A stretch of DNA of 64,000 bases from Bog-756 sp963769765 (GTDB lineage Bacteria > Actinomycetota > Acidimicrobiia > Acidimicrobiales > RAAP-2). Below the pieces are notes generated by a model that was given only the letters and a program-made list of their open reading frames with translations, had not been told where the DNA came from and searched no databases. Each line of letters starts with the position of its first letter. Within the stretch, counting starts at the first letter, position 1. A program made the translations under genes and the position numbers. Shown piece by piece: positions 35,701-44,973 of the stretch. The DNA lies in the NCBI GenBank assembly GCA_963769765.1, contig CAVYNA010000001.1, positions 186,001-250,000 of the forward strand, written 5' to 3'.

Positions 35701-37091
35701 GCGCGGTCGCCGAGTCAGCGGCTCGGGACACGGAGGCAGATCCCGAAGCGCTGGAGGATCTGGCCACGCGGGTGGCCGGCTGGGCCCGCTCCGGCGAGGA
35801 CGTGGAGGTCTACGTCGCAAGGGGCCACGAGACGGAGGTGCGCGCGTACGCCGGTGAGGTCGAGTCGCTCACCGCGGCGACGTCGGCGGGTATCGGCGTG
35901 CGGGTCGTGGTCGACCACAGGCTCGGTTTCGCGTGGGCGGGCTCGCTCGACGAGTCGGTGCTCGGCGAGACTCTCGAGGAGGCACGGGACAATGCCCGGT
36001 TCGCGACGGCCGACGAGCACGTGCAGCTCGCGCGTCCCGACGGACACCCCCCGGTCGCCCTCGACCTCTGGGACGAGGGACTCTCCTCCGTCCCGACCGC
36101 ACGGAAGGTCGAGCTCGCCCTCACGCTCGAGGCACAGGCGCGCAGTGCAGACCCGAGGATCCGACAGGTCGACTCGGCCGACTACGGGGACGTCTCGGTC
36201 GAGTCCGCACTGGTCTCGACGACCGGCATCTCCGCGGCCACCCGCAAGACCTCCGGCTACCTGTCGGTGAGCGTGATCGCCGGGGAGGGAGAAGACAGCC
36301 AGACCGGCGCGGGGTTCAGCGTGGGTCGGGGCTTCGACGGGCTCGACCCGGACCGCGCCATGGGGGACGCGGTCACGAGGGCGGTCCGGCTGCTCGGCGC
36401 CGAGAAGGGCCCGTCGGGGAGGTCGGTGGTCGTCTTCGACCGGCGTGCGGCCTCGACCCTGCTGTCGGTGATCTCGTCCGCGCTCTCGGGGGAAGCCGTG
36501 GCGAAGGGTCGTTCGTTCTTCGCCGGCCGGCTCGGGGAGCAGGTCGGGACCAGCGCGGTCACCCTCGTCGACGACCCGACAGATCCTCGCGCGTACGGTG
36601 CATCCGCCTACGACGCTGAAGGATTGGCCTGCCGGCGCAACGTGCTCATCGACGGTGGGCGACTGTTCGGCTTCCTCTACGACACCGTCTCGGGCTCGCG
36701 GGCGGGCGCTGCTTCGACCGGTTCGGCCGTCCGGGGAGGCTTCGCCGGGACACCCGGCCCGGGGTGTCGAGCGCTGACCCTTGCGCCGGGCACGGAGGGC
36801 ACCGACGAGGCGGCCGTGCTCGCCGCCGTGGGGGAGGGGATCTTCGTGCAGTCGATGACCGGGGTGCACTCCGGTGTAAGCCCGATCAGCGGCGACTTCT
36901 CGGTCGGAGCTGAAGGTCTGGTCATCCGCAACGGAATCTTCGCAGAGCCGGTGCGGGAGATCACGGTGGCCTCGACCATGCAGCGCATGCTGCAGTCCCT
37001 CGTCGTGGTCGGTGCGGACGTCGAGTGGCTGCCGGGCATCGCGGCCGGCCAGACCCTCGCCGTCGCGGACATGCAGATCAGCGGACGCTGA
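35697..37091 (+). CDS. pmbA: TldE/PmbA-type metalloprotease partner subunit
   Basis: 464 residues from GTG 35697, overlapping tldD. Typical of TldE: EVYVARGHETEVRAYAGEVESLTAATSAGIGVRVV, LGFAWAGSLDE, KGRSFFAGRLGEQVG, LACRRNVLIDGGRLFGFLYDT and ISGDFSVGAEGLVIRNG. The HExxxH zinc motif of TldD is absent, as in all TldE proteins, so this is the non-catalytic half of the complex. Convergent with pilO across 76 bp. Confidence 0.93.
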   Translation: MSAVAESAARDTEADPEALEDLATRVAGWARSGEDVEVYVARGHETEVRAYAGEVESLTAATSAGIGVRVVVDHRLGFAWAGSLDESVLGETLEEARDNARFATADEHVQLARPDGHPPVALDLWDEGLSSVPTARKVELALTLEAQARSADPRIRQVDSADYGDVSVESALVSTTGISAATRKTSGYLSVSVIAGEGEDSQTGAGFSVGRGFDGLDPDRAMGDAVTRAVRLLGAEKGPSGRSVVVFDRRAASTLLSVISSALSGEAVAKGRSFFAGRLGEQVGTSAVTLVDDPTDPRAYGASAYDAEGLACRRNVLIDGGRLFGFLYDTVSGSRAGAASTGSAVRGGFAGTPGPGCRALTLAPGTEGTDEAAVLAAVGEGIFVQSMTGVHSGVSPISGDFSVGAEGLVIRNGIFAEPVREITVASTMQRMLQSLVVVGADVEWLPGIAAGQTLAVADMQISGR

Positions 37092-37167
37092 GGCGTCGGG
37101 TTGGCGTCAGACCATGACCGCCCGAGACGGTCCGTGAAGGTCCCAGACGGTCCGCGACGGCACGGCG

Positions 37168-37908
37168 CTACTTGAGCGAGGCGGTCGCCTTGGTGCAGGC
37201 TGTCAACGAGTTCGCCGTCGAGGTGTAGTAGATCGATCCTGCGATGGCGAGGCTGTAGGGCCCAGCACTCGGTGAGTTCGGCGTGCCACCGACCCAGAGG
37301 GGCGTCGAGCTGACGCCCCCGGCGGAGCTCGAGGAACCGCCGGTGGAGGAGGTCGCGGCACCGGTGCCATAGGCGAGGGTGAACTTCTGGATCACGAACA
37401 GACGCGGGAAGCTGTCGAGTCCGTTGACGAATGACATCAGCTGCCCGTAGTTACCGGTCACCGTCAGCGTGGTCGGAACCGGCGTGACCCCGGTGCCCGT
37501 CGACGGGGTCGTCGGGGCAACCGGTGCAGCGGCACCCGCAGCGCCGGCAGGTGCGAATCCACTGAACTGGGCGAGGTTGACACCTGATGAAGCGGCAAGT
37601 CCGTTGAACTGGCTCTCGAAGGTCGACTCCTCGGCGTCGAGATCGGTCGGACTTTGGACGCTCGGGATCTGCGTGGCGATCTTCTCGAGATCGGCGCAGC
37701 TCCCGGACAACTTCTGCTTCTCGCTCTGCAGCGACGCGAGCTTTGCCTGCAACGCCGTCTGCTGCGACTGGAGTTGTGTTTGCTGTGCTTGAAGGCTCGT
37801 CAGCTTCGAATTCTGTGGCGAGACGAGCAGCGCCCAGATCAGCAGTGCGACGACGAGGGCCCCGACTCCCATGATCAACGGCATCCGGTACTCGCGGACG
37901 GTGCTCAT
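37168..37908 (-). CDS. pilO: PilO-like type IV pilus alignment protein
   Basis: 246 residues. One N-terminal membrane segment (PLIMGVGALVVALLIWALLV) followed by a coiled coil rich in Gln/Leu (KLTSLQAQQTQLQSQQTALQAKLASLQSEKQKL) and a C-terminal alpha/beta domain (TLTVTGNYGQLMSFVNGLDSFPRLFVIQKF), the usual PilO plan. Long Ala/Gly/Ser/Thr-rich loops (SSTGGSSSSAGG) are inserted. PilO dimerises with PilN and links the cytoplasmic PilM ring to the platform. Overlaps the pilM-pilN stop (ATGA). Confidence 0.88.
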   Translation of the reverse strand: MSTVREYRMPLIMGVGALVVALLIWALLVSPQNSKLTSLQAQQTQLQSQQTALQAKLASLQSEKQKLSGSCADLEKIATQIPSVQSPTDLDAEESTFESQFNGLAASSGVNLAQFSGFAPAGAAGAAAPVAPTTPSTGTGVTPVPTTLTVTGNYGQLMSFVNGLDSFPRLFVIQKFTLAYGTGAATSSTGGSSSSAGGVSSTPLWVGGTPNSPSAGPYSLAIAGSIYYTSTANSLTACTKATASLK

Positions 37909-39608
37909 TTGAGGCTCGCATTCTTGTCGAGGCTGGCGGCCGGGCTAACGGAGACGGTGAAGGGGAACGTGATGCTCGAGTCCGGATTCGCGACGGTCGC
38001 GCCCTGGAGGGGATTTGCGAAGACAGGCGATCCAGCCACTGCGTTGATCCACGCTTCCGAGGTGGAAAGGCTCGGTCCTGGCCCGGTGACCGTCAGCTGA
38101 ACAGTGCCGATGGCGGCCGACGTGGTCGATGGACCGCCGGTCGAGGCAGTCGTCGCCGGTGCGGTGGTTGCGGCAGTTGCTCCGCCCGCCGCACCGGCCG
38201 TCGCGGCTCCGACGAATGACTGGACCTCGGCGTTCGCCGGTGTGATCGAGATGAGGGTGTTGAGCGCGAGCGGCCAGTCGACCGACGAATTGAGCACGGA
38301 CGACCGGCGGGCCAGGCCTGCGGTGTACGCATCGTTTGCGGCCACGACGAGGTCGTACTTGGGGACCTGGGCGTTGAGGGCGCTGATCGACGTTTGCATG
38401 GCGCTCACGTTGCTCTGCGCATTACGGACCTGGAGGAACTTCCAGGCTCCGAAAGCGAGCAAGAGAAGGAGCACCGCAGCACAGCCGAGCATGGTGCGCC
38501 GCTCGATCAGTTTCATGCGTGCGCGCTTGGCCACCTCGGGCGGAAGCAGGTTGAACTTCTTGACCGCCTTGTCCGGCTCGGGGAGGGCCAGACCGATCGG
38601 TGTCGCGAGGACGGGTCCGACCTCGGCGGATTGCTCCGGGCTCAGCTCCATCCGGGAGATGTCGAGCCGGTCGAAGGGCGAGACCCGCACGATGGGGAGT
38701 CCCACCTGAGCTTCGAGGAGTGGCACCATGTTGTGGAGGTCGGAGCCGCCGCCCGTCACGACCACCCTCGACACGGGCAGGCGTCCGGGGAGGGAGGCGA
38801 AGTACTGGATCGAGTTCTTCACCTCTCCGACAAGCTCCAGCATGCTCGGCTGCGCGGCGCGCTCCGCCGTCTGCATCTGGGGAATCTGCTCTCCGAGCCT
38901 CCGCTTGAGTCCTTCGGCATCGGCGATCGGGATGTCGAGAGCGGCCGAGATCGCCGCGGTCGTCGCGTTGCCGGCGGCTCCGATCGTTCGGACGAACTGC
39001 GGTCGACCCTGTTGGTGCACGACGACGACGGTCAGGCCCGCTCCGACCGAGACGATGGCTTCGGGGTGGTCCGACACGTCTTGTCCGCCGATGGCCCGGA
39101 CCAACGCCGAGGAGATCAGATCGACACCTTCGACCGTGAGGCCGGCCCGTTCGATCGTATCGATGACGCCACTGACCAGGTCGGTGTGTGCAGCGGCCAC
39201 GAGGATCCTTCGCATCTTCTCGCCGTCGGGTGAGGTGTAGTCGGCGAGGATCTGCGACGAGAGGATGGTCTGCTCTGGAGGGAACGGGATGACTTCTTCG
39301 GATTGGAACCGCACCGCGCTGTCGACCTCGCCGTCTGGCACATAGGGGAGGTCGATCTCGCGGGTGATGGCCCGAAGACCGGCGATGCCGACAATGACCG
39401 ACGAGCTCGAGAACTGTCCGTTCTTCCAGAGTCGCTGCAGCGCCTCTGTGACCGCGGCGCTGTCGCGGATCTCGCCTTCGACGAGGGAGCCCGGTGGCAG
39501 CCCGACCTGCCCGTAGGTGAGAAGGACAGGTCGGCCTTTGCCAGTACCAAGCTCGGCGGCGCGCACCGCGCTCGTGCCGATGTCGAGGCCTACGGTCAGA
39601 TGCGCCAT
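37905..39608 (-). CDS. Fused PilM-PilN type IV pilus protein
   Basis: 567 residues from ATG 39608. Residues 1-345 are PilM, an actin/FtsA-fold ATP-binding protein: LTVGLDIGTSAVRAAEL, FQSEEVIPFPPEQT, VSVGAGLTVVVV and RVVVTGGGSDLHNMVPLLEA. Residues 350-567 are PilN: the hallmark NLLP at 353-356, a basic stretch, membrane segment 373-388 and a coiled coil plus small periplasmic-type domain with Ala/Thr-rich inserts. In most bacteria PilM and PilN are separate and bind through the INLLP peptide; here the tether is covalent. Overlaps pilO by four bases. Confidence 0.88.
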   Translation of the reverse strand: MAHLTVGLDIGTSAVRAAELGTGKGRPVLLTYGQVGLPPGSLVEGEIRDSAAVTEALQRLWKNGQFSSSSVIVGIAGLRAITREIDLPYVPDGEVDSAVRFQSEEVIPFPPEQTILSSQILADYTSPDGEKMRRILVAAAHTDLVSGVIDTIERAGLTVEGVDLISSALVRAIGGQDVSDHPEAIVSVGAGLTVVVVHQQGRPQFVRTIGAAGNATTAAISAALDIPIADAEGLKRRLGEQIPQMQTAERAAQPSMLELVGEVKNSIQYFASLPGRLPVSRVVVTGGGSDLHNMVPLLEAQVGLPIVRVSPFDRLDISRMELSPEQSAEVGPVLATPIGLALPEPDKAVKKFNLLPPEVAKRARMKLIERRTMLGCAAVLLLLLAFGAWKFLQVRNAQSNVSAMQTSISALNAQVPKYDLVVAANDAYTAGLARRSSVLNSSVDWPLALNTLISITPANAEVQSFVGAATAGAAGGATAATTAPATTASTGGPSTTSAAIGTVQLTVTGPGPSLSTSEAWINAVAGSPVFANPLQGATVANPDSSITFPFTVSVSPAASLDKNASLK

Positions 39609-39778
39609 GTCACCGTTCCCCTGACGCCCATGGTGTCCTCCGGTCTTCTCTGCGACTTCCACCGGCAGGCGGTGGTGCGGCGCACGACTTCGAATGGGTC
39701 GTGCGGCTCGTAGGGGATGTATCGGACCGATTGCCCGTCAGCTTGAGGCTCTGGATCGAGTGGCCGGTTCGTGTCCAT
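39596..39778 (-). CDS. Possible small protein between the PilU-like and pilM-pilN genes
   Basis: 60 residues if ATG 39778 is used: MDTNRPLDPEPQADG, then SVRYIPYEPHDPFEVVRRTT. The amino-acid mix looks coding, and in-frame sequence just upstream of the ATG reads LLVLAFYLGLRRW, a membrane-like segment, but the only earlier starts would be non-standard (CTG) before a stop. It may be a small membrane protein with an unusual start, or the relic of one. Overlaps the pilM-pilN start by 13 bases. Low certainty. Confidence 0.35.
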   Translation of the reverse strand: MDTNRPLDPEPQADGQSVRYIPYEPHDPFEVVRRTTACRWKSQRRPEDTMGVRGTVTWRI

Positions 39779-39882
39779 CCAGCGACGAAGACCCAGGTAG
39801 AACGCCAGGACGAGGAGCTGTGGCGGTGAGCCCGTCGTCGCGTGGGCGACGGTCCCGGCTCAGACCCTTGAGGCGCTTCCCG

Positions 39883-40998
39883 TCAGAAGGTGCTCGCACC
39901 GGCGAGCATGCCGGTCTTCATGATGCCCTTGCGCTCGAGCATGACCTTCAAGTCGTGAGGGTTGGTCGCGGTCGCCATCGCCTCTGTGAGGTCGATCGTC
40001 CCTGACGACAAGAGCTCGACCAGCGACTGGTCGAAGGTCATCATTCCGTAGTACTCGCCCTCGGCCACGATGCCCCCGATGTCGGCGGTCAGCAGCGGAT
40101 CGACGATCGACTGTTGGATCCGCCCGTTCGCGACGAGCACCTCGAGCGCGGGAACCCGGTTCTTCCCGTCGGCGGCAGGAATGAGCCGCTGGCAGATGAT
40201 GCCCTTGAGCGACCCGGCAAGGCTGATCCGGATCTGGCTCTGCTGATGCGGCGGGAAGAAGTCGACGATGCGGTTGATCGTCTCGGTCGAATTGATGGTG
40301 TGGAGTGTGGAGAAGACGAGGTGTCCGGTCTCCGCCGCAGTGATGGCGGCCGATACGGTCTCGAGGTCGCGCATCTCCCCGACCAGGATCACGTCCGGAT
40401 CCTGTCTGAGGACGACCCGCATCGCCGAGGAGAACGAGTCCGTGTCGAACCCGACCTCCCGCTGGTCGATGGCAGCGAGGACGTCGGAGTGAAGGTACTC
40501 GACAGGATCCTCGATCGTCACCACGTGACACGAGCGGGTGTTGTTGATGTGGTCGATCATCGCGGCAAGGGTGGTCGTCTTGCCCGAACCGGTCGGTCCG
40601 GTGACGAGCACCAGGCCGCGCATCTCTTCGGCCAGCCGGCTGACCACGCTCGGTAGTCCGAGCTCGTCGACCTTGGCTGCGTTCGATCTCACCCGACGCA
40701 TGGCGAGCGCGACCGATGAACGCTGGTAGAAGGCGTTCACCCGGAAGCGTCCCGTGCCCGCCAGGCTGTAGGCGAAGTCGACCTCGTGGTGCTCATGGAA
40801 GGTCTCGAGGCTGGCTGCGGGCATGATCGATTCGGCGATCGTCCGGGTCTCCTCCGCGCTGAAGGACGGCTCGTCGTCGAGCGTCCGCAGTGCACCGGCC
40901 AGACGCATCCGTGGCGGCGCTCCGGCCTTGATGTGCAGGTCCGAGCCGTCGAGCTCGGCCAGAATGGCCAGCAGCCGATCGAGATCTCCGGTGTCCAC
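39883..40998 (-). CDS. PilT/PilU-family pilus retraction ATPase (PilU-like)
   Basis: 371 residues from GTG 40998, with GGGAGGG eight bases upstream; TTG at 41034 behind GGAGGAG is an alternative. Motor motifs: SDLHIKAGAPPRMRLAGAL, Walker A GPTGSGKTTT, Asp box EDPVEYLH, Walker B LVGEMRDLETVSAAITAAETGH and His box STLHT. The AIRNLIRE motif of true PilT is missing (GRIQQSIVDP instead), as in PilU. The plus-strand copy at 48997 keeps AVRNLIR, so this one is more likely the accessory PilU-like motor. 116 bp downstream of the FmdB-like gene. Confidence 0.88.
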   Translation of the reverse strand: MDTGDLDRLLAILAELDGSDLHIKAGAPPRMRLAGALRTLDDEPSFSAEETRTIAESIMPAASLETFHEHHEVDFAYSLAGTGRFRVNAFYQRSSVALAMRRVRSNAAKVDELGLPSVVSRLAEEMRGLVLVTGPTGSGKTTTLAAMIDHINNTRSCHVVTIEDPVEYLHSDVLAAIDQREVGFDTDSFSSAMRVVLRQDPDVILVGEMRDLETVSAAITAAETGHLVFSTLHTINSTETINRIVDFFPPHQQSQIRISLAGSLKGIICQRLIPAADGKNRVPALEVLVANGRIQQSIVDPLLTADIGGIVAEGEYYGMMTFDQSLVELLSSGTIDLTEAMATATNPHDLKVMLERKGIMKTGMLAGASTF

Positions 40999-41114
40999 GA
41001 TGGCATCCCTCCCGGGGGTCGCGAGCTCGTCCAATGGACTCCTCCGCGCGCCGAAACGGCGCACAGGGAATCACCAGACTCAATCGGCACGGGAAGGGCC
41101 GGAGTTGAGAGCTT

Positions 41115-41504
41115 TCAGCTCGGGGCGGGTGCCGAGACCTTCGATGCACTGCCCCCGTCGCTGCCCGACCCGCCCCCGGATCCGGACGCGGGGGCCGCAG
41201 GGGACGACGATTCGCTCTTCGACGAATCCTTCTCCGCCGTGCCGGACGACGCGGGGGCCTGATTGCTGTCGCCGGCCTTTTCGGCCCCTGCGCCGTCACC
41301 GACACCGACCTTCTTCGGCGAGCCGTTGGTCCGGCTGTCCGTCTTGTAGAAGCCGCTCCCCTTGAAGACGATGCCTACGCTGCCGAAGACCTTTCGCACC
41401 GGTGAACCGCACGTCGGACACGCGTCGAGCGGGTCGTCGTGGAAGGACTGCACGACGTCGAAGTTCTCGTTGCAGTGATCGCAGCGGTACTCGTAGGTGG
41501 GCAC
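41115..41504 (-). CDS. FmdB-family zinc-ribbon protein
   Basis: 129 residues from GTG 41504, with GGAAGGA upstream. The first 55 residues are the FmdB/CxxC regulatory domain: PTYEYRCDHCNENFDVVQSFHDDPLDACPTCGSPVRKVF, with two CxxC pairs for one zinc. Then VGIVFKGSGFYKTDSR and a long acidic/Ser/Gly/Ala tail of about 60 residues that is probably unstructured. FmdB-like proteins were first seen near formamidase genes and remain poorly understood. Divergent from moaC. Confidence 0.88.
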   Translation of the reverse strand: MPTYEYRCDHCNENFDVVQSFHDDPLDACPTCGSPVRKVFGSVGIVFKGSGFYKTDSRTNGSPKKVGVGDGAGAEKAGDSNQAPASSGTAEKDSSKSESSSPAAPASGSGGGSGSDGGSASKVSAPAPS

Positions 41505-41647
41505 GGCGGTCGTTCCTTCCGGCTCGGCGGGTCCCGCCCCGAACAGGCCGGCCCCTACGATCTGGCAGTCTACCCGAGAGAGTGCCAATACCGTCCGGAT
41601 GGCCTGGTCTCCCGTACACTGTGGCCGATGACCGACGGGAGTCCCAC

Positions 41648-42133
41648 GTGACCGACCGAAGCCTCAGTCACCTCGACCCTTTCGGCGGCACGCGGATGGT
41701 CGATGTCTCGCCCAAGGAGGCGACCCACCGCCGGGCACTTGCCCGTTGCAGGGTCTCCATGAAGCCGGAGACGACCGCCAAGGTCGCCAACAACGCGATC
41801 ACCAAGGGAGACGTCCTCGCGGCCGCCAGGGTCGCGGGCATCCAGGCGGCCAAGCGGACATCCGACCTGGTCCCGATGTGTCACCCGCTGCTCGTCGGTT
41901 CGGTGCACGTCGACTTCACCATCGGCGACGACTTCGTCGAGGTCGAGACCAAAGTCGAGACCGTGGACCGGACGGGTGTCGAGATGGAGGCGATGACCGC
42001 CTGTGCGATTGCCGCACTGACCGTCTACGACATGTGCAAGACGACCGATCGGACGATGAGCATCGGTCAGCTCATGCTGTGGGAGAAGTCGGGCGGGGGC
42101 TCAGGCAGCTGGAAGCGGGATCCACTCGGCTGA
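41648..42133 (+). CDS. moaC: MoaC, cyclic pyranopterin monophosphate synthase
   Basis: 161 residues from GTG 41648, with GGGAG eight bases upstream. The enzyme forms cPMP in molybdenum cofactor synthesis. Seen: RMVDVSPKEATHRRALA, AKVANNAITKGDVLAAARVAGIQAAK, the catalytic MCHPL, VETVDRTGVEMEAMTACAIAALTVYDMCK and TIGQL-like MSIGQLMLWEKSGG. Length is normal. No other moa gene is nearby; a TACACT -10-like element at 41615-41620 could be its promoter. Confidence 0.95.
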   Translation: MTDRSLSHLDPFGGTRMVDVSPKEATHRRALARCRVSMKPETTAKVANNAITKGDVLAAARVAGIQAAKRTSDLVPMCHPLLVGSVHVDFTIGDDFVEVETKVETVDRTGVEMEAMTACAIAALTVYDMCKTTDRTMSIGQLMLWEKSGGGSGSWKRDPLG

Positions 42134-42143
42134 CGGCTGACGG

Positions 42144-42440
42144 TCAGCTACGGACGGCGGACCGGAGATCCCTGAGTGAGAGCTCCGAGGTCGCCTCGCC
42201 ACCACACTGGGTGCAGTGCTCGACATGCCGCCAACTCCGCAGCAGTCTCGTCCCCTCAGGGTTGAGCAGGACGACGAACGACTCGGAGAGCGGGTCGATC
42301 TCGACGCCATAGCACGGCTGCCACTCGGTCGACGCCGGACCCGTCCGGTAATTGCCGCCCTTCACCACCCGACGGAAGCGAGAGTGCTCCATGTCGATGA
42401 TCCAGGTGCTGTGACACGACTCGATCACGATCTCATCCAC
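42144..42440 (-). CDS. Small conserved-looking protein of unknown function
   Basis: 98 residues from GTG 42440. It reads VDEIVIESCHSTWIIDMEH, FRRVVKGGNYRTGPAS, TEWQPCYGVEIDPLSESFVVLLNPEGTRLLRSW, then HVEHCTQCGGEATSEL. The CxxC with a preceding Cys/His could bind a metal. No transmembrane segment. I do not recognise it; the ordered, aromatic-rich composition argues that it is a real protein. It converges with moaC across ten bases. Confidence 0.65.
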   Translation of the reverse strand: MDEIVIESCHSTWIIDMEHSRFRRVVKGGNYRTGPASTEWQPCYGVEIDPLSESFVVLLNPEGTRLLRSWRHVEHCTQCGGEATSELSLRDLRSAVRS

Positions 42441-42598
42441 GGGGTCAGTATCCCATGAATTGATGAGGACCTTTCGGAGAATTGATGTCGGTTCGGTGAC
42501 AGTTGGGATCTGACTGCTGCACTGTCGGATGGAACCCTCGACGGCGATTCCGTTCGGAGATCGGTCCGAACGCGACGGTTCCCGTCAGGAGGTCGAAT

Positions 42599-44206
42599 TC
42601 AACCCGCGAGATCCGTCGCCGGAAGCAGCACCTCGACGGTGGTGCCGCCCTCGGGCACGGAGTGGATGGCGAGCCGCGCACCGATGAGTCGTGCGCGTTC
42701 CGCCATTCCTGGGAGGCCAAGGGACCCACCTGTGTCACGCACGTCGGCAGGCGTCTCGAACCCGATGCCGTCGTCGGTGATCAGCATGCGGACCGAACCG
42801 CCGTCGAAGTCCAATCCCATGGCGATCCGCGAGGCCGCTGCGTGCCGTCCGACATTGGACAGCGCCTCCTGGGCGATCCGGAACAGTGCGAGCTCGATGC
42901 CGGGTTCGAGGCGCCGGGCGGTCCCGGTGACGCCGAGGCCGACGTCGAGCTGCTCTCGCTCGGCCGTCTCGGAGAGGAGCTGATTGATCGACTCGACCAG
43001 TCCGAGGTCGTCCAGGACGGGAGGACGGAGCCCCCGTGCGATGGAGCGGAGCTCACCGATCGCCCCCTCGACGATCGCGCGGAGCTCGTGCGTCCCGGTC
43101 TGGCCATTGGCCCGGGCCGGAGATGCCGGATCGATCGCGTCGATCTGGCGGCAGAGGTGGATCAGGTCCTGCAGCGGTCCGTCGTGGAGCTCTTGGGCGA
43201 GATGCCTGCGCTCCTCCTCTTGGCCCATGACGACCTGGGAGGCGAACTCCTCCATCAGCTCGTGCCGGCGGGTCTCCGCCGTCACGTCTTCGAAGACCAC
43301 CTGCACTCGGCGATCGACGTCCGGTCCGTGGAGAACGGTGGCCGTCGGTCTGAAGAGGGCCGTCTCGCCCCCGACTGTGAACGCGATTGGCTCGCCTCGA
43401 CGTCCCCCTCCTGCCTGTCGATCGGCAGACTCCGTCGGAGGGTCGATCAACCTCGCGAGGACGTAGCTTGCGGCGGTCGCGCCGATCACGTCGATCAGCC
43501 GATTCGGTGACGCCGTTGTGCTGCGATCATGGACGGTGCGAGCCAACGGTTCGAAGACTCGCGCCGCGGAGGGGTTCGCTTCCACGACGGACCCACTCGC
43601 GTCGACGATGAGGATCGGCGCCCGGTTGGACTCGAAGAGGTCGCGGTAGAGGGCGACGGCGCCGAGCCGCTCGCGGTGTGCCTCTTCGGCCAGCGTACTT
43701 GCTCTGCGCTCGGCGGCCACCTGGTAACCGATCACGAGCGCCAACACGTCGAGGAGCAGGAGTTGGACGACCTCCGACCAGACACCCGGCGCATCGTGCG
43801 CGCTCGCAGCCGACACGATGCGCGGGATCCCGAGCAGCGAGAACCACGCCGCCGTGAACGCCGCTCCGGTCAGTCCGAAACGAAGTGCGACGTACACCAC
43901 CGGGATGATGAAGAGCGCAAGCGTGGAGTACTCGAGCGCGGCGGATCCGATGTCGAGGTGGAACGCGACGGTCGCGGCAAGTCGGAGAAGGTAGAGAGCG
44001 AGGATGACGATCTGGAGAATCCAGAACCATGAGTCGGTCCACGGTTGACCGGCCTCAACTGCTCGGGATCTCGCGGAATGAGCAAGCTCAGCGGTCGACG
44101 CCCCGCCGGCCGACGACCGGGGTTCGGGCCCATCCGTCCGAGGGTGATGAACGCCTTCCATCAAAGGAACTGCGAGCGTCGACGGAGCGGTCGGTGGCAG
44201 CGACAT
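42599..44206 (-). CDS. NarL-type sensor histidine kinase with membrane and PAS domains
   Basis: 535 residues from ATG 44206, five bases after the response-regulator stop. Order: five or more membrane segments in residues 60-200 (IVILALYLLRLAATVAFHL, STLALFIIPVVYVALRF, VVQLLLLDVLALVIGYQV), a PAS-like domain (YRDLFESNRAPILIVDASGSVVEANPSA), HisKA_3 with the phospho-His in EERRHLAQELHDGPLQDL, and an HATPase_c domain (ALFRIAQEALSNVGRHAAAS, LITDDGIGFETP, GSLGLPGMAERARLIG). Signal unknown. The location between the two pilus arms suggests surface sensing or pilus control; that is inference. Confidence 0.9.
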   Translation of the reverse strand: MSLPPTAPSTLAVPLMEGVHHPRTDGPEPRSSAGGASTAELAHSARSRAVEAGQPWTDSWFWILQIVILALYLLRLAATVAFHLDIGSAALEYSTLALFIIPVVYVALRFGLTGAAFTAAWFSLLGIPRIVSAASAHDAPGVWSEVVQLLLLDVLALVIGYQVAAERRASTLAEEAHRERLGAVALYRDLFESNRAPILIVDASGSVVEANPSAARVFEPLARTVHDRSTTASPNRLIDVIGATAASYVLARLIDPPTESADRQAGGGRRGEPIAFTVGGETALFRPTATVLHGPDVDRRVQVVFEDVTAETRRHELMEEFASQVVMGQEEERRHLAQELHDGPLQDLIHLCRQIDAIDPASPARANGQTGTHELRAIVEGAIGELRSIARGLRPPVLDDLGLVESINQLLSETAEREQLDVGLGVTGTARRLEPGIELALFRIAQEALSNVGRHAAASRIAMGLDFDGGSVRMLITDDGIGFETPADVRDTGGSLGLPGMAERARLIGARLAIHSVPEGGTTVEVLLPATDLAG

Positions 44207-44211
44207 GTGGT

Positions 44212-44958
44212 TCAACTCTCGGCGTCCCGCGCGACCCGATCTCGTGAGAACAGCGTCGTCGCGAGCGCGAAGTGGACCAGCTCGGTGCGCGACGTGACGC
44301 CCAGCTTCTCGTAGACATGGTTGAGATGGCCTTCGACGGTTCGCGGGCTGATTCCGAGCTCGTGGGCGATGGCCTTGTTGGAGAAGCTGCGGGCCACCAG
44401 ACGGACGACTTCTGTCTCCCGGGTAGTCAGACATGGCCGGTCATCGGCCGATCCGAGGTCTGCGATCTTCTCCCCGCCGTCACCGCTCCATCTGGATGGA
44501 GCCGGCGTGAACGAGGCTGACCGCTCGCACACGGCGCGGATGGCACTGATGAGCTCATCGCCGGGAGCGGTCTTCAAGAGATATCCACTCACACCTGCGG
44601 ACATGGCTGCCCTGACGTAGTGCTCGTCGTCGTAGGCGCTGAGAATCAGCACGATGGTCGACGGGTGTTCAGCGGTCACCTTCCGAGCGAACTCGATGCC
44701 ATTCATCTTGGGTAGCCGGATGTCGACGAGTGCAAGATCGGGGAGCTCGCGTCCGACGACCTCGAGTGCGGTCTCCCCGTCGGCGGCTTCACCGACAACC
44801 TCGAACTCCTGCGCGTCCTCGAGGATGCGTCGGGTTCCCGTTCGCAGCAGCTCATGATCATCCACGATCACGACGCGTCGGCGATCGCTCCGGCTCGGCG
44901 CGGTCGCGTCACGTGCCGGGTCGAGCCCCGGTCTTTGCTGCGCCCCGATGCCCATCAT
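44212..44958 (-). CDS. NarL/FixJ-family response regulator
   Basis: 248 residues. Receiver domain with RRVVIVDDHELLRTG and phospho-acceptor Asp in LALVDIRLPKMNG, then a LuxR-type helix-turn-helix: LTTRETEVVRLVARSFSNKAIAHELGISPRTVEGHLNHVYEKLGV. About 27 unstructured residues precede the receiver, so a later start is possible. It sits 15 bp after the prepilin-peptidase-like gene and five bp before its cognate kinase, so these three are probably one transcript. Confidence 0.92.
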   Translation of the reverse strand: MMGIGAQQRPGLDPARDATAPSRSDRRRVVIVDDHELLRTGTRRILEDAQEFEVVGEAADGETALEVVGRELPDLALVDIRLPKMNGIEFARKVTAEHPSTIVLILSAYDDEHYVRAAMSAGVSGYLLKTAPGDELISAIRAVCERSASFTPAPSRWSGDGGEKIADLGSADDRPCLTTRETEVVRLVARSFSNKAIAHELGISPRTVEGHLNHVYEKLGVTSRTELVHFALATTLFSRDRVARDAES

Positions 44959-44973
44959 CCCATCGTACGTGCG

